64,000 nt of DNA from Anaspis maculata (lineage: Eukaryota > Arthropoda > Insecta > Coleoptera > Scraptiidae). The position numbers and the translations under genes were made by a program. The stretch lies in the NCBI GenBank assembly GCA_949128115.1, contig OX421967.1:6128070-6192069 (forward strand), in the 5' to 3' direction. The notes under the pieces are model-generated. The model searched no databases, was not told where the DNA came from, and was given only the letters and a program-made list of their open reading frames with translations. The first letter of the stretch is position 1. Each line of letters opens with the position of its first letter. Of the stretch, positions 45,660 to 58,999 are shown in pieces.

Positions 45660-46950
45660 CTGCAAAAAATATATATATTTAGAACTAATTGGCAAAATAT
45701 TTTTCAAATTTATTTTGCCTTCTAGAGCATTTGATTTTTTTTTCTTCAATTGTAGTCTTCAATCCGTTTTTTCATTAAAACATTTTTGTAATATTTTCCA
45801 AGACTGTTGGGAGTTTTTTATTTTTTTCAATTATTTTTCAATTTTTGTAAAAGAAAAAATATTTTCTTTTTATAAATTCCTTATTAGTTTTGTTACATTT
45901 TTTACAATTTCCGATAAAACTTTCCATAAATTTTTCAGTTTTTTTTATAATTTATTCTATCATTTGTAATCACTTCTTGATTTATTCCATTTTTTATTTT
46001 TTGTATTTTTGTCCATAATAACCACTCTTTATTTTTCATTTTTTGTTGATTTTTGTATCGATAATAAAAAATTACCAATAATTTTTTTTTAAATTATAAT
46101 CTTTGCTATTACATTTTTTATAATTTCCTGCTCAATTCCCCCCTTTTTTTCTTGTCTAATCCGCTCAAATATTTTCAGCGATAATCCCTCCTTTTTCGGA
46201 ACGACGCGACGATCACGGGCTTTCAAAAACGGCGCTTCCGGTCCAATAATTCCGCCGTCCGACTTCGGGGCTTATCCATCGAAGCGGGCCGTGGATTTGC
46301 GCGAAAGAAAGAAACAAGAACGCATCGATGCCGACCATCACCACGGCACGACGACCAGACCGCGGAGAGCGCCGGCGAGTCGGACGAGGACAGAAACAAT
46401 CGACGACGACGACAACAAAAAAACAATTGCAAGCGTGTAATATGCAAATTGCAAAGCCGACTTTGATGATGATGAGGATGGAATGTTTTTTTCTTCGTTC
46501 GTTTCTTCCTCTTGTGTTCGTCTTCTTTATCTAAGTAGGTAGGAAGGTAGGTTGTATGTATGTACTTGCTTCTTCTATTTAAGTCTATGTTTAGAAAAGT
46601 GCTAATTATTTTCGAGCAGTTATTCATAAATAGATAAGTACCGTTTCGAAGCATCGGCATCGTACGAAAATAGCAGGCCATGTGAAAAGATGACACACGC
46701 ATATAACGTTGGCTCTATCGTTTAGTTCTTTTTTCTTCATATTTTGATTGTTCTTTTTCTTCATAGAAAGCTACCTAGATTATTTTTCAAGTTATTCTGA
46801 ATTCCTAATAATTATTTTCTTACGTTAATTCAATTTTAAACTAAATAAAATTTCTAGAAATATTCGCAGCTTCAAATGACAGCTAGTTTTAAAAGTTGAA
46901 ACTTAGCTTTATTTCGTAAACTGAGCTTTTTAAAAATTAAATCGCAAGTT
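45660..46950. other. AT-rich flank with a CpG-rich patch upstream of Eph exon 1
   Basis: 45660-46160 is very AT-rich. 46190-46450 is GC- and CpG-rich with GACGACGAC runs, 0.5-0.8 kb upstream of exon 1 on the minus strand. It could be a promoter or untranslated exon. I found no signal-peptide exon with a matching phase-1 donor there. Confidence 0.35.
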
Positions 46951-46953
46951 TAA

Positions 46954-47041
46954 GGGTGGATTTAGTCGGCTTAATTAGCCGTATGTTGCGCCTACGGCTA
47001 AAATTAAAGCCATACGGCTAAATAAGATGACTAAACCCACC
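46954..47041. mobile_element. 88-bp palindromic miniature element, TTAA duplication
   Basis: The ends are GGGTGGATTTAGTCGGC and GATGACTAAACCCACC. The arms share ATTAGCCGTA/TACGGCTAAAT. TTAA flanks both sides (46950-46953, 47042-47045). It is a shortened relative of 44091-44256 (shared GACT and TTATTTAGCCG words). Confidence 0.7.
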
Positions 47042-47049
47042 TTAATGCT

Positions 47050-47800
47050 GTAAAATCAAGCTTTATTAGTTCGCTCAACAAAGCTTGGTGCTCAATCATC
47101 ACTAAAGCTGTGTGGTTTATACTTTCAAAGCCAGCTTTATTCTTTCAAGCTGGCTTCGACAAGATTTTACAAAATTACAAAGTTGGTTTTTTATGCTGTA
47201 AATCAAGCTTAAATTCCAACAGCAAAGCGTATAAAGGCACTTCATATGCTCACGTTAGCTTCACATAAGCGAAACGAGCTTGATTCCGTTTGTATCAGTC
47301 AAGCTTTATTTGGTCAATCGAGCTTTATTTTTGCAAGCAAGTTTGAACAAGCTTTGCAAAATACAAAACGATTTTTATGCTGCGAATTGAGCTTCAGCTC
47401 TAGCAACAAAGCTTGTGAAGGCACTACTAAATATGCTCACACTTGGCTTTACACAAGCAAAATGAGCTTTACTTCGTTTGTATCAATGGAGCTTCACCTT
47501 GGCAACCGAGCTTTATTTGGTCAATGGAACCTCATTTTTGCAGGCAAGTTTTACACAAGCAAGCAAGCTTGTTCAAAATATAAAACGAGCTTTTTATGCT
47601 GTAAATCGAGTTTTTGTTCTGTCAACAAAGCTTACAGAGGCGCTCAAAATACTCATTCTAGCTTGAAACGAAAAAAAAACACGATCTTCATTTCGTTTTT
47701 ATCAATCGAGCTTTTTTACTCTATTCAAGCTTTGTTTTTGTAAAGCAAGCTTTATCCTGCAAATCAAGTTTTTTTTGTCAAGCTTCATTTTTTCAAAAAA
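47050..47800. repeat. AAGCTTTATTT satellite
   Basis: Diffuse repeats of AAGCTTTATTTGGTCAATCG, ACAAGCTTTGCAAAATA, and TTTTTATGCTGYRAATCRAG, about 180-190 bp apart in the best part (47220-47700). Plus-strand frames stay open for up to about 165 codons, but the peptide only repeats the satellite. Confidence 0.7.
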
Positions 47801-50040
47801 TCTCAATTTTATCTGTAAACAAAAAAAAACATTTGACAACTGCAAGCCACATTCAAGTTTTAATTGGCCAACTCTGACGGAGCGACCCTTTTTTTTCGCT
47901 CTCGAGCATCACGGCCCTTGAAAAGCTCGCGCGCCCCCTTGATGATGCTAATAATGTATAGTGGTGGTGGGCATGAAGAGAAAGAGTGGGCAGCAGGGGG
48001 TCGGGACGCGGGGGCGAAAGGGGAAAAAAGTGCACAGGAGAGCAGCCAGAAACAAAGAAGAGGAAATGCGGTTTTTTTTTTCGGTGTTTTAGCACACTGC
48101 TAGTTGTGCCATTATATTGGCAGAAGAGGGCGTGTGTGTGTATGTATGTAGGTATGTCGGCGAATATTTTAGGGGTATTTCAGCCCGCGCGCGCGTGAGG
48201 TTGGCAAACCTGGGCCGTATCGATTTTCTTAATGCCCCCGGGAGTCGTGCATGCGGGAACCGCGCCGTAGCCGCCTCTGTGCGATGTTCGCGAAATTTAG
48301 GGGATTGCAAGGAACAGACGGGATGTGGTGGGGCGGTGGGGTGAGGGGCGTGCGGCGGGGGGAAGGGGGAGAAAAGGGAAAAGACCCTTTGAAAGCGCAT
48401 CCCTTTGAGAAATACCTGTGCACTTTACTTACTGGCAGTAGTAGGCAGCAGACATGAGCTATGTAGAAATATTGTTATTTTTCGTGTAGTACCACAAATA
48501 CAGTGTGGTATAGTAGAAAAAGTAATTTTTGCTAGTTCTTATAATTGTTATTATAAGAAATGAAGAATAAATTATAATTGTACAGGAACGAAAAGTGGCA
48601 TTTTTTGTAGAATAATTTATCTTCATACAATTTTTGTCATTGTAAGATGGAACGGCCAATGGTCAGTATTAATATGGAACTTTCAACCAAAAATATAAGG
48701 CAACAAAAAATCTTATTTTACGGATTACGTTCTTCTTATGAAGAAAAGAGCAGTAATTATATGAACAATAATTATTGTAGGACAAAAGTTACGCTTGGCA
48801 ATTACATACGATTGTCTACGGATAACCTCATTTGCATATTTCTGCTGCACCCCGTAGCCTCGGTATTTTTCTGGTGTAAAATCGATATGAGTACTTCTCC
48901 GTCTCGATATGCTGCGCGTACCTAAGTGAGTCTTCAAAGTCGAGCCTTAATGAAGAAACCGTCGTTAAAATAGAATCTTTTAAAGCACAAAGTCGTGTTT
49001 GCAGATAAGGAAAAGGTCTCAGTGGGCTAAAAGCTCTCGATCGTCATTTATCTTATTGCCTACTGGATGCTGATGCCCGGTTGCTGCCCATAATGCTGCC
49101 ATCAGCCGTATTATAAACCGACAAAAAAACAAAAGCCGGCCTATACACACACACACGGCCTGCTGCTGCACAGCGCTCTAATCTAAGATATTTCATTTAT
49201 GCCCGGCTTCTGATCGACGACAGCCACCTTGATTTCTCTACCTGTATGCGTACGAATGTGTTATGGTACAGTGTGTCTCTAAGAAACTGTAGTGTTTGTC
49301 GAAAATCTCAAAATCTGTTTTTTTGCGCTGGAATCCTTCAGATTTAGTTTTAATCTCAAATATGGGAGATTAAGGGATAGGGGGAGGAAAAATGGAGAAA
49401 AATGGAAGCGGCAAGAAAAAGGGTGAAAAAAAGAAAAAGGTACTGGGAAAATATAAATAATAAATGAATGATATTATGTAAATGGAAAAAAGGAAAGCCA
49501 ATGTCATTGACGCGTTATACGGAATTAAATGTAAATAGATTTGAAAAGACTAAAATGTAAACCGTAAAAAAAGAGGACGTTAATCGGATTAGAATACCCA
49601 GGCACACTGGGATGGATTAAAACCTCGCCTCGATAATATAATAATCTCTTTTTTTCTCGCTCCCTTTCTCTCTCTCTCGCTTCGTCCCTCCGGCTCTGTG
49701 CCTGTCTGTGGTCTCTTTCTTATTTGATGTGTAGTCAGAGCCTTCTTTCAATTTTCTCGGCTCCGGTACAAACGGAATTGTACCGCGTTTACCAGATGTC
49801 AAAAAAAATGCAGGTATAGATATAGAGAAAAATTTTGTTTCATAAAAAATCGGCATTGGAAAAAAGCTACTTTTTTTAAAGAAAAAATTATCAAGTACTG
49901 CATTTTGTGAAAAATCTTGGTCTGAGAAAAAAATAATGAGAAAAAATGGACTGGAATTGAACAAAGAAAATTTTAAAAAAGAGAAAAATGAATTGAAATA
50001 AAATTGAATTCAAGAACATTTGCAATCTTATGAATAATTG
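47801..50040. other. Unique sequence with a GC-rich island, no gene recognised
   Basis: 47860-48440 is GC-rich with GGGGCGG-like words and a GTGTGTATGTATG stretch. 48830 has ATTTGCATA. 49080-49250 contains GCCGGCCTATACACACACAC. None of the open frames here has a recognisable motif or codon bias. Confidence 0.4.
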
Positions 50041-52745
50041 TTCTTTAACTAGGACTGGGTAGGGCTGGAGTGTTAACGTGTAAGCGCAGCTTTTATTATC
50101 AAGGCGAGTGTGTAAATAAAACCCGCCGAGCTGAAGACAAGTCTAAAGTGTAGCTACGATCTATAAAGCCTCGTTTACATCCCCTGTTTTCATTTGCAGA
50201 AACCCTGATGAATAATACTTGTTCCTTAACTAGAACTGGGCAAAGCTGGAGTGTTAACGTGTGAGCACTGCTTTTATTATCAAGACAAGTGTATAAATGG
50301 AACTTGCCGAGCTGAAGGCAAGTCTGAAGTGTAGCTACGATCTATAAAGCCTCGTTTACATCCTCTGTTTTCAAAAACATTCGCAGGAATCTTATAATTG
50401 TTCCTAAACTAGGACCGGGCATGGCTGGAGTGTTAGCGAGTAAGCGCTGCTTTTATGATCAAGGCGAGTGTATAAATAAAGCTTGCCGAGCTGGAGGCAA
50501 GGATCAAGTGTCGCTAGAATCTATAAAGATTCGCTTACATCCCCTGTTTTCAGAAATATTTGTAGAAATGTTAATAAATAATTGTTCCTTTACTAAAACT
50601 GGACAGGGCTGGAATGTTAATGTGTAAGCGCAGCTTTTATTATCAAGGCGAATGTATAAATGGAGCTTGCCGAGCTGAAGGCAAGTCTAAAGTGTAGCTA
50701 CGATCTATGAAGCCTCGTTTACATCCTCTGTTCTCAAAAACATTTGCAGGAATCTTATAATTGTTCTTGAACTAGGACCGGGCATGGCTGGAGTGTTAAC
50801 GTGCAAGCGCTACTTTTATGATCAAGGCGAGTGTATAAATAACGCAATAACGCTTGCCGAGCTGAAGGCAAGGCTCAAGTGTCGCTAGAATCTATAAAGC
50901 TTCGTTTACATCCCCTGTTATCAAAAACATTTGCAGAAATCTTGATAAATAATTTTTCTTTTAATAAAACTGGCCAGGGCTGGAGTGTTAATGTGTAAGC
51001 GCAGCTTTTATTATCAAGGCGAGTGTATAAGTAAAGCTTGCTGAGCTGAAGGCAAGGTTGAATTGTAGCTAGAATCTATAAAGCCTCGTTCACATCCCTT
51101 GTTTTCAGAATTATTTGTAGAAATATTATAAATGATTGTTCCTGAACAAAGACCGGGCAGGGCTGGAGCGTTAACGTGGAAGCGCTGCTTTTATGATCAA
51201 GGCGAGTGTATAAATAAAGCTTGCCGAGCTGGAAGCAAGGCTGAGGTGTAGCTACAATCTATAAGGCCTCGTTTACATTCCCTGTTTTCATTTGCATAAG
51301 CCCGAATAAATAATTGTTCCTCAACTAAAACTGGGCAGAGTTGGAGTGTTAACGTGTAAGCGTTGCTTTTTTGATCAAGGTGAGTGTATGAATAAAGCTT
51401 GCCGAGCGAAAAGCAAGGTTAAACTGTAGCTAGAATCTATAAAGCCTCGTTTACATCACCCGTTGTCAAGAACATTTGCAGAATCTCATCAAGAATTTTT
51501 CCCTAACTAGGACGGGCAGGACTGGAGCCTTAACGTGTAAGCGCAGCTTTTATTATCAAGACGAATGTATGAATAAAGCCTGTCGAACCAAAGGCAAGGC
51601 TGAGAGTAGCTACAACTATAAAGCCTCGTTTACATCCCCTGTTTTCAAGAACATTTTCAGAAATCTTATAAATAATTATTCCTTGACTAGAACTGGGTAA
51701 AGGCTGGAGTGTTAACGTGTAAGCGCTGCTTCTGTTGTCAAGGCAAGTATATAAACAAAGCTTGTCGAGCTGAAGGCAAGGGTAAGGTGTAGTTACAATC
51801 TCTAAAGCCTCGTTTACATCCCCTGTTTTCAAGAAGATTTGCTGAAATCATAATAATTGTTCCTCAACTAAAACTGGACAAAGTTGGAGTGTAACGTGTA
51901 AGCGCTGCTTTTATTATCAAAGCGAGTGTATAGATGAAGCTTGCCGAGTTGAAGGCAAAGCTAAGGTGTCGCTACAATCTATAAAGCCTCGTTTACATCC
52001 CCTTTTTTCAAGAAAATTTGCAGAAATTGTATAACTAATTGCTGCTTAACTAGGACTGGGCAGGGCTTGAGCTCTAACGTGTAAGCGCCGCTTTTATCAT
52101 AAGGCGAGTGTATAAATGAAGCTTGCAGAGCTGAAAGCAAGGCTGAAGTGCAGCTAGAATCTATAAAGCCTTGTTTACATCCCCTGTTTTAAAAAACATT
52201 TCCAGAAATTTGGTGAATAATTGCTGCTTAACTAGGACTGGGCACGGTTGAAATCTTAACGTGTAAGCGCTGCTTTTATCATAAGGCGAGTGTATACATA
52301 AAGCTAGTCGGCTGAAGGCAAGGCTAAAGTGTAGCTAGAATCCATAAAGCCTCGTCTACATCCCCTGTTTTCAAGAATATTTGCAGAAATCCTCATAAAT
52401 AATTGTTCCCTAACTTAATTGGGCAAAGCTAGAGTAATAACGTGTAAGCGCAGCTTTGTTGATCAAGGAGCATGTATAAATGAAGCTTGTCGAGCTGAAG
52501 GCAAGGCTGAAGTGTAGCTACAATCTCTAAAGCCTCGTTTACATTCTCTGTTTTCAAAAACATCTGCAGAAATCTTAATAAATGATTATTCTTTTGCTAA
52601 AACTGGGCAAAGCTGGAGTTTAACGTGTAAGCGCTGCTTCTATGATCAAGGCTAGTGTATAAATAAAGTTTGCTGAGCTGAAGGCAAGATTAAAGTGTAG
52701 CTTGAATCTATAAAGCCTCGTTTACATCCAATATTTTCAAGAATT
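50040..52745. repeat. ~182-bp tandem satellite, about 15 units
   Basis: The landmark CTCGTTTACATCCCCTGTTT recurs near 50168, 50350, 50529, 50712, 50900, 51087, 51268, 51447, 51625, 51810, 51988, 52169, 52350, 52535 and 52720. Each unit contains AACGTGTAAGCGCTGCTTTT, ATCAAGGCGAGTGTATAAAT and GCTTGCCGAGCTGAAGGCAA. Divergence between units is moderate. Unlike the dyad families it is purely head-to-tail. Confidence 0.93.
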
Positions 52746-55700
52746 TTTGCAGAAATGGATAAAATTAGTGAAAAAATTGGGATAAGTGAAAAATAGCAAA
52801 AAAGATTGTTGTATTATCGGGGGAAAAAATAAAAAATAGAGATAAGTTCTACATAACGTATAATGTATAATTTGAAACAATAAAATTGATTTTCTTTGAA
52901 ATAAAAAAAAATAATACCTGGATCAAGAAAAATTCTCAATGGGATTTAAATTAAAGTGAAAAATGAGACCAAATTGAGAGAAATAAAAAAACATTGACTA
53001 TTGACATTGACATCTCTATTGAAGAAGAAAGAAAATTGAGAAAGATTTGAAATAATTTAAAATTATTGAATTAAAAAAATTAACCTGGAAGAATGAAGAT
53101 ATTTGAATAGATTCAAAAACCAGAAATAAGGGAATGAATTTAGTCTAAAAACGAGCAGAATAAAAGGAGAAAGGACATCTCTCAGGGAATGATCATTCAA
53201 AAAATCACAGTAGCCTCTCGGCGCATCAGACAAATAAAAACATAATAACAAAACACAATCACCCGAGCGCATTGCGCGCCTACCACGATTTTCAACTACC
53301 GTTATATGGCTACACTTATTTCTTCTTTCATTTATATCTTTCTCTCTTTTATTTAATCCCAATCGTTCTCTTATCTCTCTCAGGCACGTACACACCTCGA
53401 TATATTGTATATATACCAGCATATTATCTATTTGATCTGATTCTTTTTATTATAACATATAACCTGCCTAACCTACACACACACATAACACCATTACCGT
53501 GTGTCCGTTAAAATTAAATTGCCATCATTACTGTCATTATTACCGCATTAGGATTGAATCGTCGCACTACGGTAAATAAACATTGCTTACGTTTTAACAT
53601 TCGATAATATAATTATATTAAAAAGTCGAAAACGATGCATTTTCATTAATCCGAAGCACACATGTCTTGTAAATGACTGCAAATAAGTAGGTCGACAATT
53701 TTAGATTGAAAAAAAAAGTACCTATAGTAGGTCATGACTTCGTAGTATAGCGTAACTTCTGAATAAAACCACAAGACATGACTAAATCATGAGGCTGAAG
53801 GTATACTACATACACAAAGGACTGAAGCGTCAGATACCTTTTAAAACAAAATCAATCAAGAGTGCCACGACCAGATCCCATTATACTTTAAAAGTGACCT
53901 TTGGGCAATTGAAATTAACCTTAAAGTTCGAAACAAGTTGTTGATTGTGTCTATGTAATATATACGGACGATATATGGGTCTACGGCGTGTATTATTTTC
54001 CAACGCACATACGTTGGCCATGAAAAGCTTCGATATTGAAACAGTTGAACGTCTACGGGGTGGTAGTTGGATATTTGCGAAGCCCGTACGCTACTTGATT
54101 ATCTGGACATCTATGAAATTCATCACCTGCGAAATTGACATTTTCCAGCTTTTCTGCCACATACATTATCATCTACATACATTATCATCTACATACACGT
54201 ACATTTTCTTATGCGTACGCTCTTCTCCAAGCATTAAATCGTAAAAAAACACATTTTACGATCATTTGAAGCCCCAAATCATTCAGGAGCACGTAATTTC
54301 GAATCGAGTCTCATTCTCAAAGGGGAAAAACCGTTGAATTGTTCAACTTTGGTTGTTTGTTCAAATTCTCTTTTGTATATAAAAAATTACGTTATAAATG
54401 AAATTGTTCCTATAAATCCCACATTGATTAAATAATTACAATTATGGCACAATAACTCTAAAGTGCATTGTTGCATCGGAATTTGATGTCTAATCTAAAA
54501 GTTCTGGACATCATGGCACACTAGATCAAAAACTAATATTGAAAAAAGATACTTTCAAAAATTTTCCAAATTGCGCTGTAGCAATAAACGAAACAAGTAG
54601 GTAAAACACAAAAAAAATGTCAGCGTATAATAGGCATAGAAATCAAAAGCTTTCTACAGTTTAGCACATGGGCAAAGTAAAAGTAATTAAAGAAACAAAC
54701 GACGTACTATTCTTACACAACCCTCAACTGCTAACACACAGCAGCACCATCAAAGCCGACTCTGATTAGTACCAATTTCAGATTGGGTTATGTCTAATTG
54801 TGTGGCAACCCGTCCGGCTCGGCAGACTATTTAATGAGAAACAAACCGGGTTCATAAGCGCGGCAGGCCGTGGAAATACCTCATACCCTACTCTCGCTGC
54901 GCGATGTTGCAAGTAATGGTAAAAGTCAATAAGACGCTACGGCAAAAATTTCAAATGTCATTCATTAAGCGCAAGGTGGCTTTGCATTATTTCACTTACT
55001 GCTCTATTCACTTGTTACGTTCACGTACCTACGCATAGCATGCTTTGATAGAGAAAATAAACCACCAAAGCCGCAGCACTTGATTTTAGCATTTCCTGTC
55101 GTCCCACTAAAACAACAACAGGTAGGAGGTGGCGCAGGCTCGGGTATTATATCGCAAAATACCAAATGATGACTGGATTTTTCTTTCTAATAACAACAAT
55201 GATAAATGACAGAAGACGATGAGATAATATCTCTTTCTCTCGATGGGATATAATAGCGGATGGCATCACGCAAAAAAAAAGCGAAGACGGAATAAATATA
55301 CGTAAGTATAAATAATAAAAGAAACATATCACTTTCTATTGAGCGTATATGCGGGATGACCCTTTTCTTGACCTTTCTCTTTGCCGGTGCCCGCAGAAAT
55401 TACGTGAACGGAAAGAAAAATAAATAAAAACGGAATGATTGAAGAGTAAAAGTTTGTAATTAACGCTCTTACTTTTCTGTTCGATTGAGATTAAACGTTT
55501 GTCATAATTGGTTTCGTGCATATGTAACCGCAGAATACGTCGACAGTATCTAAGATCACTTAGAGATCTCTAAGATCACACACCTTTTTTATATATTTTT
55601 TTATTTGGATAAGATTTATTGCATTCAACACGGCAATGTAGTCGAAACAGACTGCCCAAGAAGCAAAACATGAACAAGGCATAAACATCTTCGTTCTAGA

Positions 55701-55790
55701 TAGTGGAAACTGGAAATTTTGAGAGGAAATTGATAATTTTTTTGCTTCGTAAATGAGAGAAAACAAGTGCGTGATCAATACGGTTGGTTT
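52746..55790. other. Unique AT-rich sequence, no gene recognised
   Basis: No tandem array, transposon end or coding exon is visible. 54720-54900 is less AT-rich, with TCTAATTG and TTTAATGAG words. A short direct duplication, ACATTATCATCTACAT, lies near 54160-54195. Confidence 0.4.
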
Positions 55791-55799
55791 GATGTCAAA

Positions 55800-56600
55800 A
55801 TAAATGCCATATTCGTTGTGCCAGCACTCGATTTAGTAAGAAACGATACCCCGCTTGCTTGTTAGGAAAAACATATTTTTGACGTTTCCTGACGTTTTTG
55901 ACAATTTTTTAAAATTTTCAAATTTTTGCCTGAGATGAGTGGCTCATCGTTTCTTACTGAATCGTACACCAGAAGTACGAATATGACACTCGTTTTTGTG
56001 TCACCTTTACCCAAGTACTCATTTTTCAGGTAAAACATCTCCGGAAGTCACATTGTTACGGCAGAGACGTGTAAATATTGAATGACATCAAAATAAACAT
56101 CTTATTCGTGCTGCGCGTGCTCGATTTACTAAGAAACGATATACCGCATGTTTTTTCCAAAAAAATTATTTTGACGTTTTTCACAATATGTCAACTTCTG
56201 GACAGTTTTTTTTTTGTATTTTCACATTTTTGATCGAGGCGAGTGATGTATCGTTTCTTACTAAATCGAAGACGGAGAGTACGAATAGCATACTCATTTT
56301 TGCGTCATGTCTATACAAGTACTTATTTATTATGTGAAACATCTCCAGTGCTCTGTTTGTTAAGGCAGAGATGTGTGAAAATTGAATGACGTTACAACAA
56401 ACATCTTTATCGTGCTGCGCGTACTCGATTTACTATAAAACGATACCACGCAAGTTTTTCCAAAAATTTTGAATTCTGACGTTTTTGAAAAACGCGATGT
56501 ATGAGCTTTTTTTAAATTTTCAAATTTTTGATCAGAACGAGTGAGGTATCGTTTCTTACCAAATCGAGAACGATGAGTGCGAATAACTCGAATCTTAAGC
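55800..56600. repeat. AAACGATAC-core dyad satellite, three units
   Basis: Forward cores (CTCGATTTAGTAAGAAACGA) lie near 55828, 56130 and 56425. Reverse cores (TATCGTTTCTTACTAAATCG) lie near 55945, 56248 and 56548. Spacers hold TTTGACGTTTTTGA words, as in the intronic arrays. Confidence 0.85.
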
Positions 56601-57150
56601 TCAATTTACAGTCACCATCTCTCAACGCTAAAGCTCAATCGACATCAATCGCATCCAGCGTGGCTCCATCGAAGTGCATGAAGCTCGGTTCACATGTCCT
56701 CTGTCTTCGCTGTTTTGCTACGTCGCTTGATTATCTTTTAAAATAAAGCTCGGTTTACACGTTGTCAAATTCATAATGAACTGAACTAAAGACCAGATCA
56801 CGGGCCGGAACCTTAGCGACTCAACTTTATCTAAGCCGTGGACGATTCTAAAGCTCAATTCACAGTCATTATTTTTCAAAGCTCAAGCTCAAGCTCAATC
56901 AACATCAATCGCATCCAGCGTCGCTCCATCGAAGTGCATGAAGCTTGCTTCACACGTCCTGTGTTTTCGTTGTATAGCTACTTCGCTTGATCATCTTTTA
57001 AAATGAAGATCAATTTACACGTTGTCATAATCATAGTGAATTAAACTTGAAACCGGTTCACGAGCCGACCGACCCTTAGCGATTCAACTTGATTGAAGTC
57101 GTGGATGAATCTAAAGCTCAATTTACAGTCACTATTTCTCGAGTTAAGCC
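56600..57150. repeat. ~250-bp repeats with CTCAATTTACAGTCAC and GCATCCAGCGTGGCTCCATC
   Basis: Two full copies (about 56600-56850 and 56855-57100) and the start of a third. They share GACATCAATCGCATCCAGCG, GAAGTGCATGAAGCTYGSTTCAC and TTTACACGTTGTCA pieces. Confidence 0.75.
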
Positions 57151-57159
57151 CGGTTTTAA

Positions 57160-58990
57160 CTTTTCTGATGTCTTAGAAATACATTTATTCGATGGCTCAA
57201 TTATGTTGCTTTCATATCTATTTCCACACCAGCAAACAGCGTTTCAAAATATCTTTTCAACGAGGTGTCACTCGGTCTAGCTGTAAGAACTTGAGTATTT
57301 GACATATGAGAAACGTCGAAATTTCCTCGAACCGAACCCCATCCAAGGACATATCTAACTGAACGTCTTGCCAAGCTGTATTCACTCGCATGTATTATTC
57401 AGCAAATCCAGCCGTTTCACCCACTGAATATGATACTAAAAGCTGTTTTCTCAGGCAATCCTGCATGAAATATCAAAATTCTTTGAAACTTTCACCACCA
57501 GCGAACAGCATTTTAAAATACCTTTTTAATGAGGTGTCACTCGGTACAGTTGCTGAAACTTGAAAATTTGACATTTGAGTAATGTCAAAAATTACTTGAT
57601 CCGAACCCCATCGAGTGACACCTCTAACTGAACGTCTTGCCAAGCTGTATTCACTCTCGTATTTTGTTTTTCAAAAAGCGAGCCGTTTTGCTTATTTGAA
57701 TGCCCTGAAAGCTGTTTTGTTAGCCAATCCGGCGTGAAATATCAAAATTTTTAGGAACTTCCACTACCAGCGAACAGCATTTCAAAATACCTTTTCAACG
57801 AGGTGTCACTCGGTACAGTTGTTGAAACTTGAAAATTTGGCATTTGAGTAAAGCCAAAAATTACTTGATCCGAACCCCATCGAGTGACACCTCTAACTGA
57901 ACGTCTTGCCAAACTGCATTCACTCTCGTATATTGTTTTTCAAAAAGCGAGCCGTTTCGCTTATTTAAATGCCCCAAAAGCTGTTTTGTTGGCCAATCCG
58001 GCGTGAAATATGAAATTATTCAGAAACTTCTACTGCCAGCGAACAGCATTTCAAAATACCTTTTCAACAAGGTGTCACTTGATGTGGTTAACAAAATTGG
58101 AAATTTTGACATTTGAGAAACGTCAAAATTTTCTTGAACCGAACCCCATCGAGTGACACCTCTAACTGAACGTCTTGCCGAGCTGCATTCAGTCCCTTTT
58201 ATTGTTTTTCAAAAAGCGAGCCGTTTTGCTTATTCAAATGCCCTGAAAGCTGTTTTGTTAGCCAATCCGGCGTGAAATATCAAAATTTTTAGAAACTTCC
58301 ATCACCAGCGAACAGCATTTCAAAATACTTTTTCAACAAGGTGTCACTTGATGTGGTGAACAAAATTGTAAATTTTGACATTTGAGAAACGTCAAAATTT
58401 TCTTCAACCGAACCCCATCGAGTGACACCTCTAACTGAACATCTTGCAGAGCTGTATTCATTAGCATATATTATTTTTCAAAAAGCGAGTCGTTCCGCAG
58501 ATTGAAGTGCCTGAAAGCTGTTTTCTTGACCAATCCTGCGTGAAATATCAAAATATTTAAAAACTTCCACCACCAGCGAGTAGGATTTTGCAATACCTTT
58601 TCAACAAGGTTTCACTTGCTGTGATTATCAAGATTGAAAAATTTGACATTTGAGAAACGTCAAAATTTGCTTGAACCGAACCCCACCGAGTGACACCTCT
58701 AATTATACGTCCTGCAGAGCTTTTTCACTAGCATATATTATTTTTCGAAAAGCGAGTCGTTCCGCCCAGTGAAATGCCCTGAAAGCTATTTTCCTGGCCA
58801 ATCCTGCGTAAAAATCAAAATTTTTAGAAACTTTTACAACCAGCGAATAGCATTTTGCAATACCTTTTCAACAAGGTGTCACTTGATGTGGTTATCAAAA
58901 ATGAAAAATTTGACACTTGAGAAACGTCAAAATTAGCTTGGACCGAACCCTATCGAGTGGCACCTCTAACTGAAGGTAATTTCAAGCTCT
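57160..58990. repeat. AGGTGTCACTCGG dyad satellite, seven units of 269 bp
   Basis: Forward cores (GAGGTGTCACTCGGTACAG, later AAGGTGTCACTTGATGTGG) lie near 57265, 57534, 57803, 58072, 58340, 58610 and 58877, a very regular 267-270 bp. Reverse cores (CCCATCGAGTGACACCTCTA) follow about 75 bases later. Spacers hold GACATTTGAGAAACGTCAAA. The linkers (AGCGAACAGCATTTCAAAAT) differ from the intronic arrays, so this is a separate subfamily. Confidence 0.92.
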
Positions 58991-58999
58991 GTTCAGCCA

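Noticed and set aside
46223..46702. Minus-strand open frame just upstream of Eph exon 1 as the missing signal-peptide exon
   Set aside because: It has a possible phase-1 GT near 46640, but the sequence lacks a hydrophobic signal core and the donor is poor. The CpG-rich part has no suitable donor either.
47246..47743. 165-codon plus-strand open frame
   Set aside because: It runs through the AAGCTTTATT satellite, and its peptide simply repeats the array.
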